From Sesamum alatum (lineage: Eukaryota > Streptophyta > Magnoliopsida > Lamiales > Pedaliaceae), in NCBI GenBank assembly GCA_034509735.1, contig JACGWO010000002.1, positions 43,603,702 to 43,667,701 on the forward strand: a DNA stretch of 64,000 bases, given 5' to 3'. How positions within the stretch are numbered: the stretch's first letter is position 1; the number at the start of each line of letters is the position of its first letter. The notes beneath the pieces are model-generated. The model saw only the letters and a list, made by a program, of their open reading frames with translations, made no database searches and had not been told where the DNA came from. Made by a program: the position numbers and the translations under genes. Below are positions 9,760-20,807 of the stretch, one piece after another.

Positions 9760-12661
9760 TGAAAGCATGCGTGGATCGTCCCGGGAGGGAGCACGAATGC
9801 GGAAGCGCGGTAAATTAAAACATGAAAAATAAAACATGCTTAAACAGAATGTAAATACACGTTCAAGGGGTGTTCCCTTGAATCTCCTGGGTGTTTGGTG
9901 TATCTCATGATCAAAGTAAAACATGCAATATCATGGTGGCAATAGGATTGTAACGAAAAGGGAGCGTGAAACCTACTCGTTGTCGTTTTCTTCAAACTGC
10001 TACGTGCGTTGTTTTACGTTTTGCCACCAAGATTTCAAAACAGGAACCCTCTATATTGTCTACCCAATCCACCGGATCTTGATCCCCCGTGCTAGCAAGA
10101 AATTAAGAGGAATTATATAGGAGGACAAATCGACCTACCCTTATTAATTAATGTGATCGATTTGCCTATAGCTCTCTTGTATCAAAACAAGAAAACTAGA
10201 AGCAATTCTTGGAGAGGAGAGGGGAGGGGTCGGCCAAGAGAGAGAGAGAGAGATGATGGCCGAGTGTGCATGTGTGTGTGTGCTAGAGATTTAACACCTT
10301 GAGGTGTATGTTTCTATGAGTATTTATAGAAAAGGACTTCTCCTAGCCCTCTTCAAACTCTCATAGAGAACCCTAGGTTGACTAGGATTTTGGCCTAATC
10401 AAATCCTAGTCAACTTAGGAAAAGACCAAGTCAAACTTGATCTTGCCAATTGATCTCTCCATTCAATCTCGTCCGTTCATCTCTTAGATGGATTCCATGG
10501 AATAATTTTAAATCTAATTTAAAATAGTTCCTAAGGCTTTAAATAATTAAATAATTATTTTAAGTCTATCCCCTCAAATTAATAAATCTAATTTATTAGT
10601 TAATTCTATTTAATTCAATTAAAGAACTAACAATCCAAGAAAAGTGAACCAATTTTATCTAATTAAATTGTTCTACCTCCCGATAATGTTTTCAGAATCG
10701 AATCGGAGATCAAACTGGTCAAGCTACTGGGTCATTGGTCACTGGTCTGATCGGTTGAACCGGATTAAAAGAATCGGCTAACCCGGACCCTAATATATTT
10801 ATGTGTATATATACACACACATAATATAAAAATCATTATATGTCAATTAATTAAGAAAAAATATGATAAAAATAAAAGCAAACTTATATAAATATATGTA
10901 AAAAAAACCAACAACATTAAGACATGTAAGAAAAAAGGGTTGGATACATAAAATATAGAAGAGAAAAGAAAAAAAATATTTGCATACATAATATTAAAAA
11001 AGATGGAAGAAAAAAAAGGGGGGAGACAATACATTATCTTTTAAGATTTGGGAGGAACTGAATTTGATTTTAATCAAATAGAGGTAGCAACCGGTGTCTC
11101 CATATAATTTTTCTAAAAGAAAATCCAAAAAAAATTGGAGAAGCTTGGAGAAAAAGAGAAATGAGTAGATGGAGAAGAAATGGAAGAAAAACACCTAGAA
11201 ATGATGTCCCACATTGAAAAAGTTTAGAAGCTTAATAATTTTAGGTATAAATATGGAAAAGTTTGAGGTTTTAAGCCAAACTTATTGTCCCACATTGAAA
11301 AATTAGAAGCCAAGTGTGAACACTTTAGCCTATAAATAAGGAATAGTTTAAACCAATTTTATTGCCCCAAATTGAAAAACTATAAGCCAAGTTTAAGTAC
11401 TTGAGACTATAAATACGGAAAAGTTTAAGCCCAAAAAATATTTACATTTTATTATTTTTTTTTAATTTTTAATTTTTATAAAAAAGTAAGTTCAAAACCG
11501 GGTGTGACCGGGTCACCGATTTTGACTTGTTTTCCCGGGTTATGACCATACCAGTTTTGGCTATGTGAACCGGCCCGGACACATGGCTGGTTCCTGGTGG
11601 CCTCCCGGAACTAACTCCAAATTAATTCCTCCGCTATCGATGGATTGTTTGTGACTCTTTAGGTTCACCCTCAGCTAGATTTGGCTGAATTTTCAGTCAT
11701 CCTATACTGGAAAATCGTCTGTCGCCATGGGTGGCCGTCTAGCAACAGTTCATGGCACCAGCGACTAGGTGAATATTTATGGCATGATTTAGGCTCTTTA
11801 GCACGTCTGTCTTCCGTCTTCCATCTCACGGCTATAGTCTAGGGTGTGGACAATAGGTGTTGGTACCCATTCTTGACTACAACCTTGGCTCGTCCACACC
11901 AAACATCACAGGGATCCTATTCCACTGTTCAGTTACTATGTCCACAGATTTACTGGAGGATGAGTCTCAGAGTGTAAGTGAGACATCACTGTCAATCCTA
12001 TTGACAGGAGACGGATTCCAATATTAGGATCTACTGTTCACACTACGCACCTTGACTGCACTAGATAGAGCTTATGACAACCCACTCTTTTGACTTGGTA
12101 GCCTTTTGTCAAACCTAAGATACAACCATGGTGTGTATGTGACCACAATAGTCCCTCAAGTCCGAGAACCAAACCCGTACTATCGGAATCGGGAATTCAA
12201 GTTATACCGACCAACCCACTCAAGGTTTTCCATATGATGATTCCCATGAGTCGCCTCAGTCAGCCGACACCAAGCTGGCTAACCTACTAACATTGCATGA
12301 ACGACCTTCGTCACTTGTCGATGAAACGCGACTGCAATCGCTTAGTGCAAGTCTCAAATGGACTCTCGATACCCTATCTCGAGATCCTTCGACTTGGAGT
12401 ATATCAGACCAATCCACAGAAATTGATTTCATGACCTGCCATCTTATGCGCAGTCCAGTTTCTTGGATTACGTTTTTGGTCTGTAGGTTTTGTTTGTGCA
12501 TTGAACAGATTGTAATATAAGGCAGTTAAGTGAACACAAACAAAGAATAAGCGCCAAACATGAATACCACTTTTATTCATGAACTTTATTTAAACACCAT
12601 ATTGTCATAAATAGGTTAAACAAGCCTAACAAGATTAGCTTCACGGTCACATATTCTAACA
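9760..12661. mobile_element. LTR insertion (large solo LTR or non-autonomous LTR element) in TNP2
   Basis: Comparison with the homologous stretch of CACTA-3 (57200-57320) shows foreign sequence here. It begins TGAAAGCATGC and ends ATTCTAACA, and is flanked by the 5-bp direct repeat GTCGG (9755-9759 and 12662-12666), the signature of LTR-retrotransposon integration. No long frame or pol motif occurs inside, and I do not see the left end repeated internally, so a solo LTR is most likely. The middle (about 10690-11580) is edged by ACCGG/CCGGTT-rich sequence in opposite orientations and may be a further nested insertion. Confidence 0.75.
11203..11437. repeat. Three-copy tandem repeat (CCCACATTGAAAAA unit)
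   Basis: Units of about 75-85 bp start at about 11203, 11287 and 11362 with TGTCCCACATTGAAAAA (third copy TGCCCCAAATTG), and each contains a TATAAATA-like stretch. It lies inside the LTR insertion. Confidence 0.7.
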
Positions 12662-13794
12662 GTCGGCTTGTACCTAGCCTCTCCACAAAATTTGCAGTAT
12701 TCCAGATCAATGTTATCCTTCTAGTACAACATGCAACCCTTTTTATACGCATCAATCTTCTCAACAGGTAAACCCAAGTCTCTAATCAATTTCTTCGTAC
12801 TGTAGTAATTAGGAGGGAAAGTGATCGCGGGGCATTATATGATCAGCCCATTGGCACATTCAATCATATGTGCGCTCGAATAAATTGTCCTCGGCCTTGA
12901 TATTCACCAAACTAGCAAACGCCCCCAACTGAGATTGGGTACAAGCGTTCCACAATGGCTGGTTGGCAGCGTGCACTACATTGAAAAAATGGTCTGACAA
13001 CCCTAACATATAATCATATGGCCCACCCCCGTATCATGAACTAGGACTGGCATTAGTAGGACATGGCCTCTTACCATCATCAGGCACACCCTCGTGGTAA
13101 GAAGAAAAATAACCTAGTCCGTCTGTATAATAAATCATCCTCTGTGCCCAATCCATCTGTTGTTGATCACCCCAATGCGAACTACCCTCCTCCTGAGTAG
13201 ATGGGATTTGCTCATCCATTGCTGGAGGGGCGGTCACAACATCAAAGTACTCTTGCACCCTCTCATCGCCGTGACAAGTCCAATTATAATATTTTGGAAC
13301 AAACCCGCGCCTATATAAGTCAAAATTGACCTCTTCAGGTGTTTGAACCTTCCATTTTTGCACTTTGCACACGGGCACCTACTCCGTCCATATATTAACG
13401 TTGGGACTGAGCTCACTCTATGAAAATTTTAACACCATCCTCAAATTACAGTATAATACCCGCCCTATTCAGGATGTTCTTCTCATACATCGATCTTCTC
13501 AATTGCCTTAACATGATGACAACTACATATGCGCAGACATACATATACACACATTTAGAATCATATATTTTACATATATTGTCAACCAATAAAAATAATT
13601 AAATGGCGTTTACTTTAAAAAAAAAGTGGTTCAAGTTGTTACCTGGTCAAAGCAACTCAATAAATCAACGGTAACCGAACAAGTGTATGTGCACTAATTG
13701 TGGTCGAGAGAGATTGAAAGTGTGTGTGGTTAATCAAGACCAGAACAAATGAAATAAATTGAAAACATCATGCAATATAATATATAGAAGTATA

Positions 13795-14345
13795 TGTACC
13801 GGCTTTTGTAACGGCTTTTGTGGCAACATACTATCCGTTGAAATATTACCGTTGAATATAGCCGTTAGATGCATAAACTTTTATTACAGTTTTTGGAACG
13901 GTTGTGTTCTCAATAAACAAGCCGTTGCAATTGTAACTGTGTTTGCATCAGTCCCTACTAGTTACCGTTTGTAGCCGTTTTGGGGTACAATATGTATAAC
14001 GGCAACCTTACATTTAAACAAAATCGCTACAAAATAAACAGACCATTTAAACGGTCATCCCAATATTGTAACGACTTTTCATTTTGTAACGGCTATTGTA
14101 ACACAAAGTATTACGATGGCGGCCAGTCGTTACAAGATTAAGAAGCAATTCCAAAGGCCGGTACACGTGTAACGGCTTTATATACACCAACAATTTGTAA
14201 AGGCCGTTGTAACGGCTTTTGGTATGTCCAGAACATAATTTCCGCTCATCCAAAAATGTGACTTCATATAACTTCTTCCGTTCCAAGATTGTTACAAAGA
14301 CCGTTGATATTGGAACGGCTTGCTGGCCGTTAAAAAAAAAACGTT
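13795..14345. repeat. CACTA-2 right subterminal repeats
   Basis: Dense AACGGC/GCCGTT motifs in both orientations up to the terminus. They match the set at 2930-3420 at the other end. Confidence 0.75.
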
Positions 14346-15070
14346 TCAAATCCCGTATTTATTTGTAGTGGAGGTCGTTTGACTAAAATTACTCTTGTTG
14401 TATTTTTTTCTTTTTCTAAAAATAGGAAAAAGTTAAATAATAAAAAAAAGAAGGATAAAGACTATTTTTGGTTCTCAAACAATTTGAGTTGCAATTTTGA
14501 TCCTCAAACTTTAATATTTTCTTGGCAATTTTGGTCCTTCCATTAACTTTTTCGTTAAAGTTAACGGATTTTCAATTTAAGTGGGAAAAATTGTCATTTT
14601 TCTCCAGTTTTGTGGTATTTTTCAAGTTTTTGTCCAATACACTCATTTTTTTTTTCGAACTTGAGAGAGAAAAAATCCAAAGAAAAGAAAAAAAAAAAAT
14701 ACAATAAATTTTCTATATAATCTACAAAATTATATATAAAAACATAATTATATAGGAAAAAATTGTTGCTCACATCAAATTTATCAAAATATTATCATGA
14801 AGCATTTAATAAGTTTTTCAACGAAAATCTAATATAAAAGTGTTCAGAAAATCTAATATAAAAGTTTCCAAAAAAAAAGTTTTCTTTGTCCATAAAAAAT
14901 TTCAAAAAATTCTAAAAGATAATTATAATGCATGGTCTACAAGTCAGTTTCACGTTCACCACAAAAAATGGATGATAACCTAGAAGAGACTAATAGATTG
15001 GGGTAGTTGTTGAACGACCGTTAAAATCATTGAGTATTAGTAATTTTCTGAACAATAAATGAATACTTTT

Positions 15071-15384
15071 AGGGCAAAATGTTTTTTTAGTCCCGTTAAA
15101 AAGGGTCATTATCGGTTTTAGTCCCATAATTCTTGCAGGTGTTGCTTTTAGTCCCGTTAAGCACAAAAATAAGCCTTTTCAGTCCCAAAATGGCATGTGC
15201 AGTGCACATGACAGACTGACGCCGTTAGCTACCCTTAACGTCCGTTAACGGGCGTTAAGTCACGTGCACTACATATGCCATTTTGGGACTGGGTTTAACG
15301 GGACTAAAAGCGACACCTGCAAGAATTGTGGGACTAAAACCGATAATTGCTCTTTTTAATGAGACTAAAAAAATATTTTATCCT
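15071..15384. repeat. Foldback MITE-like element, longer copy
   Basis: The left arm begins AGGGCAAAATG with TTTTAGTCCCGTTAAAAAGG. The right arm ends with ACTAAAAAAATATTTTATCCT and is its reverse complement for more than 100 bp, with matching CTTGCAGGTG and CACCTGCAAG blocks. The centre holds GTTAACGGGCGTTAA. Confidence 0.75.
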
Positions 15385-15831
15385 TTATTTATCTAATAAA
15401 AAAATAAATTATATTCATAAATAGAGTGAGGTTTAAAGATAATAAATGGTAGAAAAAGTGAAGGAAGGGTATTCCGTCAAGATTGATCACATCATATTTT
15501 AAAAATGAATATTTTTTTATTAACAGATCATGTGCATTTTAAAGAAAATTTTGAGGATTACCTTAATTTCAACATTTTAAATATGAATTTCAACATTTAC
15601 TATACATATTAAACAACAAATCATTTTTTTTAAATAATTAAAAAATTCAAAAACCCCCATAATATTATCTATACAATACTTTAAAGTATTACATTAGGTA
15701 GCCAAAATATGAATTGACTAAAAGACCATTAGTTATTCTTGTTTCATTTACAAACTAATTATTTATTTAATTATATACAATAAAATAAATTTATTTCATT
15801 ATTTTTTGATTAGTTAGGTATTTTATTTATC

Positions 15832-16043
15832 GGGGAAAATGATTTTTTAGTCCCATCCCGTTAAAAAGGGTTATTATCGATTTTAGTCCCACAATTCTTG
15901 CAGGTGTCGCTTTTAGTCCCGTTAAACCGGAAAACAAGTCTTTTCAGTCCCAAAATGGCATGTGCAGTGCACATAACTGCAAGAATTGTGGGAGTAAAAT
16001 CGATAATAACCCTTTTTAACAGGACTAAAAAAATATTTTGTCC
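15832..16043. repeat. Foldback MITE-like element, internally deleted copy
   Basis: Same arms as 15071-15384 (GGGGAAAATG...ATTTTGTCC, CTTGCAGGTGTCGC). The right side of the central loop is missing, so it is about 100 bp shorter. Confidence 0.7.
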
Positions 16044-16666
16044 AATATTTTTAATTATTCCAAACCCAATAAAAACTAGTTATAGTTTACCCTAATTTTT
16101 ATCACTTGAAAAGTTTTGGAGCGTAAACCCTGTTCCTGGGGAAAAGACTTTAGGATAAGTGAAGAGGCGTATAATAATAATTCAAAGTTCAAACTAAGAA
16201 ATCAAAATGCCAAGAGCCGCACCGAGGAATAAATTACACCTGTTAATATTACTATATGGCATTATATTACTATATTGTCTTTAAATATTAAAGAAAGACA
16301 GAGTAGATGACTTGTATCATGAGTGCATTAGGTGAAGATTAGGAAATTTTGTTACATAAGACAACACGTTAATCAATCAATTGGATTTAGATTAGAAAAA
16401 TCGGCCGGCGGTTATATATGACTATGAACATGATTATCAAATTATTTACTATTGGAGGAGTGACAAACACGTCATTTATTTGATTAGCACTTCTTTGTCT
16501 CTACTGAAAACCTTGCTGATTTTCGGCGAAAATCACGAGGTTGGAAACTGGAAAGTGTTAGACCTCAAACACGCTTAATTTGAAGTATATCAAATATAAA
16601 CCACACCTGCTCATGCTAGAAGACTAATATGTTTGTAAACTAGGGATTAGGAACTAACCTCTTCTC

Positions 16667-17176
16667 ATGAATCCACAATCGTTGGAGGAGCTGAATCTGA
16701 ATTACAAGGAGTTGAGGTCCTTGATTGAAATATTGGAACAAAAAGTCCAGCACTCAAAAGCTAGGGCTGCTCAATTGGGGGGACTCTACGTGGTCTCCCA
16801 ACTCATCATTTATGGTCAGGTGATTCTTCCCTCCGCCGCGTTGCGAGGAAATTGGTGGATTCCGTTCGGCCTCTCGGCTGCCGTTTCAACTGCCTTCTGG
16901 CTGACGCTCATCGCCACCGTCAACGACTTCATGGAGTTTAGAGAGCAGCAGCAGCTTGCCTTCCTGGAGCAGCAAAGGACGTACCGGAAGATATACGCGA
17001 TCAGGAATGGCCAGAAACAGAATACCGCCGGCGCCGGCACCGCTCAGCAGAGATTAGCTAAGGCTTTCGCCACAGTGCGGCGTAAACGGTATGCATATGT
17101 CGGGGCAGTGCTATCTGCATTGTTCTGCTTCACTTTGCTCGTCTCTTACGCCCTATTCTCCATTCCCCGACTCTGA
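16667..17176 (+). CDS. Uncharacterised plant membrane protein with coiled coil, 169 aa
   Basis: Intronless frame from ATG 16667 to TGA 17174-17176. Residues 6-32 (LEELNLNYKELRSLIEILEQ...) and 84-115 look helical and coiled-coil forming. Hydrophobic segments at about 38-57, 64-86 and 142-165 suggest three membrane spans, the last near the C-terminus. A polar linker at 116-140 ends in the basic run RRKR. The third-position base bias and absence of breaks set it apart from the surrounding transposon debris, so I think it is a real host gene. I recall similar uncharacterised plant proteins with an ELR.LIEILE.KV opening, but I know no function. No signal peptide is visible. The frame upstream is not open, which supports this start. 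Foldback repeats lie on both sides. Confidence 0.75.
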   Translation: MNPQSLEELNLNYKELRSLIEILEQKVQHSKARAAQLGGLYVVSQLIIYGQVILPSAALRGNWWIPFGLSAAVSTAFWLTLIATVNDFMEFREQQQLAFLEQQRTYRKIYAIRNGQKQNTAGAGTAQQRLAKAFATVRRKRYAYVGAVLSALFCFTLLVSYALFSIPRL

Positions 17177-17295
17177 TGGAGTTTGTCGCTCCACCCCAAT
17201 AGAATTTCCACCGGACTTTCTGTTACTTGTTGGTCATGCTTCAGCAGATCTGGTTAATCAAACTAAACAACTAGTTTAGTATGCCAGAGAATTGA

Positions 17296-17790
17296 GGGTG
17301 GACTTTAGACTCATCTGAAAATATATAATTACACTTTCTCTCAAAAAATTTTGATATTATACTTATACCCCCTCTGAAAATTCTCCGTTTACACCTGACT
17401 CCCATCCGTTAAAGTTTGAACGAAAGATGTTCACGTCAACAAAAATAATTACACAAATTTTCTTTTTTCCCATTATTTAACATTCTCAGGTATATTTTGT
17501 ACTTATAAGAGAATAAGTTTAATGTGTATATATGGAGTGAGGCCAATATTATTATACTTTTTCCTTATAAGTACAAAATTATTACACGAGAATCTTAAAC
17601 AAAAGGTAAAATTGAAAATTTATGAAATTATTTTTGTTGAAATGAATATTTTCCGTCAAAATTTTACGAATGGAGGTCAACTGTAGATAGCGAATTTTTA
17701 GAGGGGATATAAGTATAATTTTAAAAGTTCTTTGGAAGAAAGTATAATTATGCATTTTTAGAGGGGGTCTAAGTGTAATTAACCTTTTTT
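17296..17790. repeat. Foldback repeat downstream of the membrane-protein gene
   Basis: The left arm has TATAATTACACTTTCTCTC and ATTATACTTATACCCCCTCT. The right arm has AGAGGGGATATAAGTATAAT and TTAGAGGGGGTCTAAGTG in reverse complement. The centre is AT-rich and non-coding. Confidence 0.65.
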
Positions 17791-18066
17791 TTTTTAATGC
17801 CAGAGTTTGAGGTTGCTACCTAGCTATGTATGTTTATATATGTTTTGTTATTAATTAGTTGTTAGTGTGTGTGGGTGTAGCATACCCATAGTGATACTAT
17901 TTTCACGATGGTTTATGTTTATGCAATGAACGTGGATTATGCTTTAAAAATGTGTAAGCTATGCTTCAAATTAATCGTCTTGTAAATAAACTTACAAGGC
18001 AAGAAATCATGATAGTCATCTTAGGAAGACTCTTGTAATAGCCCTTTAATGCCTAATGTAAATAGG

Positions 18067-18188
18067 TTTTGGAGGTATCGGAGTCGGGTCTTAACAAGGT
18101 GTAAGCTATGCCTAATAATAATATTGAATGGTCACGATGAGTACATACATATTATGATTTTGAAGGTATCAGAATCGGGTCTCAACAA
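18067..18188. repeat. Pair of short direct repeats 91 bp apart
   Basis: GGAGGTATCGGAGTCGGGTC at 18071 and GAAGGTATCAGAATCGGGTC at 18162, each followed by TNAACAA. Origin unknown; no gene in 17800-18370. Confidence 0.5.
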
Positions 18189-18379
18189 CTCGAAATTAAT
18201 GATATTGGTCCAGAGCATGTCAATAATTTGAAATTGAGTTGGGAAAATAGGTCTTAGTAGATTACACCTTTAGCCAATTTCCCCCACATACAAACAATTA
18301 CTCGTGTTTTCATTTCATCTCACGCCGCCATCACATAAAGATAATTACTAGTATTTTCATCTCATCTCAATGTGAAAAA

Positions 18380-18586
18380 ATGGGGAAAAATATTAGTTTA
18401 GTCCGTTAACTTTACCATCTATTAATTTTAGTCCTTTAAGTTTCTCTGTTTTAATTTTAGTCCTGTAACTTTCAAAAATGAGTAATTTTAGTCCTCTGGC
18501 AGTATTTCGGACATATTTACCCCTTTTGCAACTTTTCTTGAACAATTTAGTCCAAATTGTGTTCCTTTAATAAATTTAACCCCTGC
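18380..18586. repeat. Left half of a foldback repeat split by the pararetrovirus
   Basis: It starts GGGAAAAATATTAGTTTAGTCC and continues with repeated TTTTAGTCC. Its inverted partner is at 26155-26380, on the far side of the viral insert. Confidence 0.6.
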
Positions 18587-18596
18587 TCAAACAAAA

Positions 18597-18608
18597 TGGT
18601 ATCAGAGC
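18597..18608 (+). promoter_or_regulatory. tRNA-iMet primer binding site
   Basis: TGGTATCAGAGC, complementary to the 3' end of plant initiator tRNA-Met. In caulimovirids it primes minus-strand DNA synthesis and by convention marks position 1 of the genome. Confidence 0.9.
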
Positions 18609-18683
18609 CTATGTTTATTGAAGAAATACTTGTTTATATTACATATTGATATTTTATCCCTAACGGAGGAGATCTTTAAAAGC

Positions 18684-18989
18684 ATGGAACCGAATGAAAG
18701 TTCGAGTTACACTGAAAACAGGGAGTATTTTCAGATTCTGAAAATACAGAAAACAGAATTTCTTATGGAAATTCTTAGAAATATCACCAACAGTCCGAGG
18801 TTGGTCGATGCGTCATTTCTTCCAAAAGAAGAAAGAGATGAATGGCACAGAAATCGCCATGTTCGAGAGACGTTACCGGGAAATGCAGTGAGACGTCTAC
18901 AGGGAGCTGAGATCCATGGAAGAATCCCAACCAGGAGATCCGGAATAGGTAGATTCCTGAAAAAATACAGTTCTAAAAATAATGATTAA
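18684..18989 (+). CDS. Pararetrovirus ORF1, small protein of unknown function (101 aa)
   Basis: ATG at 18684 is the first methionine of a frame that is also open upstream to 18618 without an ATG. The product is polar: an acidic/serine start, then a helical stretch around residues 15-35 (FQILKIQKTEFLMEIL), and a basic C-terminus (RRSGIGRFLKKYSSK). It occupies the position of the first small ORF of badnaviruses and relatives, but I see no recognisable domain. Its stop overlaps the start of ORF2 by 8 bases. It is one of the few viral frames here with no break, though the genome as a whole is dead. Confidence 0.6.
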   Translation: MEPNESSSYTENREYFQILKIQKTEFLMEILRNITNSPRLVDASFLPKEERDEWHRNRHVRETLPGNAVRRLQGAEIHGRIPTRRSGIGRFLKKYSSKNND

Positions 18990-19368
18990 AGGAACTGATT
19001 GGAAGGAACTCGAACCGGATACCTCAAAGTACTCTCAGGACCTTAGAGAGGTACAAAAGACAGTTCAAGACTATGGACATAGGCTAATCCATATACCTAT
19101 GAAAATAGACCTCTTGAACCAAAAGATGGATGAGATCTTAAAAATCCTACCAGATCTACAGAAGGATCTCACAGATCTGAAGATTGAGGTTACAGATCTG
19201 AGAATAAATCAAAGGAATACCCCTGAGACATCCAGATCTCATCAGGAACGCATCAGGGACGCCCTTGGACCAGTATCTTTCATACATCAGAAAGGAAAAG
19301 CGAAGGAGATCTCGAAGCCAAAGACACAAGAGGAACAAATCATCGAGATCATCAAATCCATAAAATAA
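18982..19368 (+). CDS. Pararetrovirus ORF2, coiled-coil virion-associated-type protein (128 aa)
   Basis: The frame starts inside the end of ORF1 and ends in a TAATG overlap with ORF3. Residues about 25-75 carry heptad-like spacing of L, I and V (IHIPMKIDLLNQKMDEILKI, then LQKDLTDLKIEVTDL), a strong coiled-coil pattern. The C-terminus is lysine-rich (KGKAKEISKPK). Length, position and coiled coil fit the small DNA-binding virion-associated proteins of caulimovirids, which bind the capsid and mediate transmission. This is inference by position and architecture only. The frame has no internal stop. Confidence 0.6.
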   Translation: MIKGTDWKELEPDTSKYSQDLREVQKTVQDYGHRLIHIPMKIDLLNQKMDEILKILPDLQKDLTDLKIEVTDLRINQRNTPETSRSHQERIRDALGPVSFIHQKGKAKEISKPKTQEEQIIEIIKSIK

Positions 19369-20807
19369 TGGAGATATCTAGAGTGAATCTATCGGATCTA
19401 CAAGAGTTAGCTGAATCCTTTTCTCAACTAGGGATTGTGGATTTAGTTAATATCCAAACCAATGAGGTCGCTCCAGCTTTACCACCGCCAGAGGGAAGCA
19501 CAGGCTCAAATGATCCACCACAGGATCAGCCAATGAGAGAAGGTACAGATTTTACACCAATGCTACCCCTACTTTCGTAGGGACAAGATTGCAAGAAAAT
19601 CCAGGAAGGAATCCTAGACGAGTGCCTGAAAACACACCATGGGCAAGGACCATGCTCCAGCCCTTACATCCATATGGCACTGTTCTCAACCTGGATGTTA
19701 TCGACTTCCGAAACATCGAGAAGCTGATAGATGAATGGGTTGCAGCCATGAAAATTGCAGCAACTACGTTGGAACTAGACAAGGATAACTTCATAAAACT
19801 TTTGGAGTTAAGCTTAGAAGGGTCGGTAAAGATCGGATGGGATAATACCCCAGAAGAGACCAAAGCAAGCATCCTTAAAGGAGAGTCTAAAAGTGCAATC
19901 GCGGATAGGCTCGGAAGGTTAATCAAGATCCATTTCATCGGAGATGGATACTTCGAAGGAAGTAGAACAGAAAAGGCCAGGGAGTTTGTACAAGCTCTTT
20001 TTGGCCTCGAATTAAGAAGTATTTGTGCAGTAGATGAATATATCTACTGGTTCCGCAAATACTTTTTCCAGAGCGGGGTAACAACCGAAGTAGCTGCCAC
20101 AATGTTCTTTGCAAAGATCTGCAGCCCATGGAGGGAAATGTTGATACAATCATACAAAGTACCTGCAGGACAGCTAGATTCAGTTGCAAGAAGGATGTCT
20201 TTCCTCAAAGACAAACTGAAGGATTGGTGTTACCAAGCATCCGTCCAAAAGAACATGAAGAGACTGAGAGGTAAAATCAAAAGAACCCCTCTTTGTTGTG
20301 ATAATAACGATTTTCCAACTATTATATGAGAATCAAGCGAGCAAAAAAAAAGGGGAAAGCAAGGTAGCGACTCTTATTCTAGGAGTTCCAGAAAATCCTC
20401 TTTCAGAAGGAGATCATCGTGGTCCAAATCAAAAGCCAGATCATACAAATCTGGACAAAGAACAGGACCAACAAGGGCTTCATCCCAAGGATCTAGACGA
20501 ACAGAAGCAAAATCCACAGGACGAACCCCTACACGAAGAACTTTCAGACGAGCCCATACCCGAGCTAATGAAAGTTTTAAGGATAACAACTGCTGGACGT
20601 GCGAAGCAAAAATGACATATCTCCTCAGATTGCCCGCAGAAACGTGGTGAATTACGCCAATTTGAAGCCACAAACGACATCCTAGATGCAGTCTACTATG
20701 GCGATTTGGTACCAATCTACCAATTCGAAGATCTTCCCTCAGATGAAAGCATCTACGAGGAAGAAATAGAAAGTGATTCGGATGGATCTTCAACCGAATC
20801 AGAGTAA
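19368..20807 (+). pseudogene. Pararetrovirus ORF3, coat protein with zinc knuckle, broken
   Basis: The first frame runs from ATG 19368 to TAG 19578-19580. The homologous sequence continues in another frame from before 19589 to TGA 20327-20329. The same frame then resumes as an Arg/Ser/Lys-rich region (about 20366-20585), then the first half of a zinc knuckle (CWTC at about 20591-20602). A further frame change at about 20606-20616 leads to the H and C of the knuckle and an acidic tail ending at TAA 20805-20807. Central capsid-like core, basic region, CCHC knuckle and acidic ends are the standard coat-protein layout of Caulimoviridae. At least two frame changes and two stops make it non-functional. 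Confidence 0.8.

Larger units (their letters stand above)
7965..13515 (-). pseudogene. CACTA-2 TNP2-type transposase, interrupted and broken
   Basis: The gene starts near 13515 (MLRQLRRSMYEK). The transposase-associated domain covers 13034-13515, with VQEYFD and SSHWGDQQQMDWAQRM. Then come ...DLEYCKFCGEARYKP at about 12670-12720, a 2.9-kb LTR insertion (9760-12661), and the Transposase_21 core at 8702-9750, with MTWHPTYQMDEGSMCHP, GMYMKFECMFLTMVIPGPSN and HNLDVMYIEKNVFHNI. A C-terminal DUF4216-like part is at 8216-8540 (WADPVRGIKVH, FILAQQEVQVYYT), and an acidic tail ends at TAG 7965-7967. Breaks: several in-frame stops in the first domain, TGA at 8702, and loss of most of the region between HGMKSHGCHVFMQ and the DUF4216 part, where related proteins have a DUF4218 domain. 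It cannot make a full transposase. Confidence 0.85.
2889..14370 (-). mobile_element. Complete CACTA (En/Spm) transposon 2, 11.48 kb
   Basis: It begins CACTACAAAAAAATT at 2889 and ends ATTTGTAGTG at 14370, with the 3-bp target duplication GAG at 2886-2888 and 14371-14373. Subterminal AACGG/CCGTT motifs fill 2930-3420 and 13795-14345. Two genes lie on the minus strand: a TNP2-type transposase (about 7965-13515) and, downstream, a Transposase_24-like gene (about 3700-5335). An LTR insertion (9760-12661) and several stops show it is no longer autonomous. Confidence 0.92.
14374..16660. other. Intergenic sequence with foldback repeats, no gene seen
   Basis: AT-rich. It contains two related foldbacks listed separately (15071-15384 and 15832-16043) and a looser repeat at about 14455-14600 with GGTTCTCAAAC and TTTGGTCCTTCC. 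No open frame here resembles a protein. Confidence 0.6.

Noticed and set aside
10843..11194. Two overlapping phenylalanine-rich minus-strand frames
   Set aside because: They come from A/T-rich low-complexity DNA within the LTR insertion.
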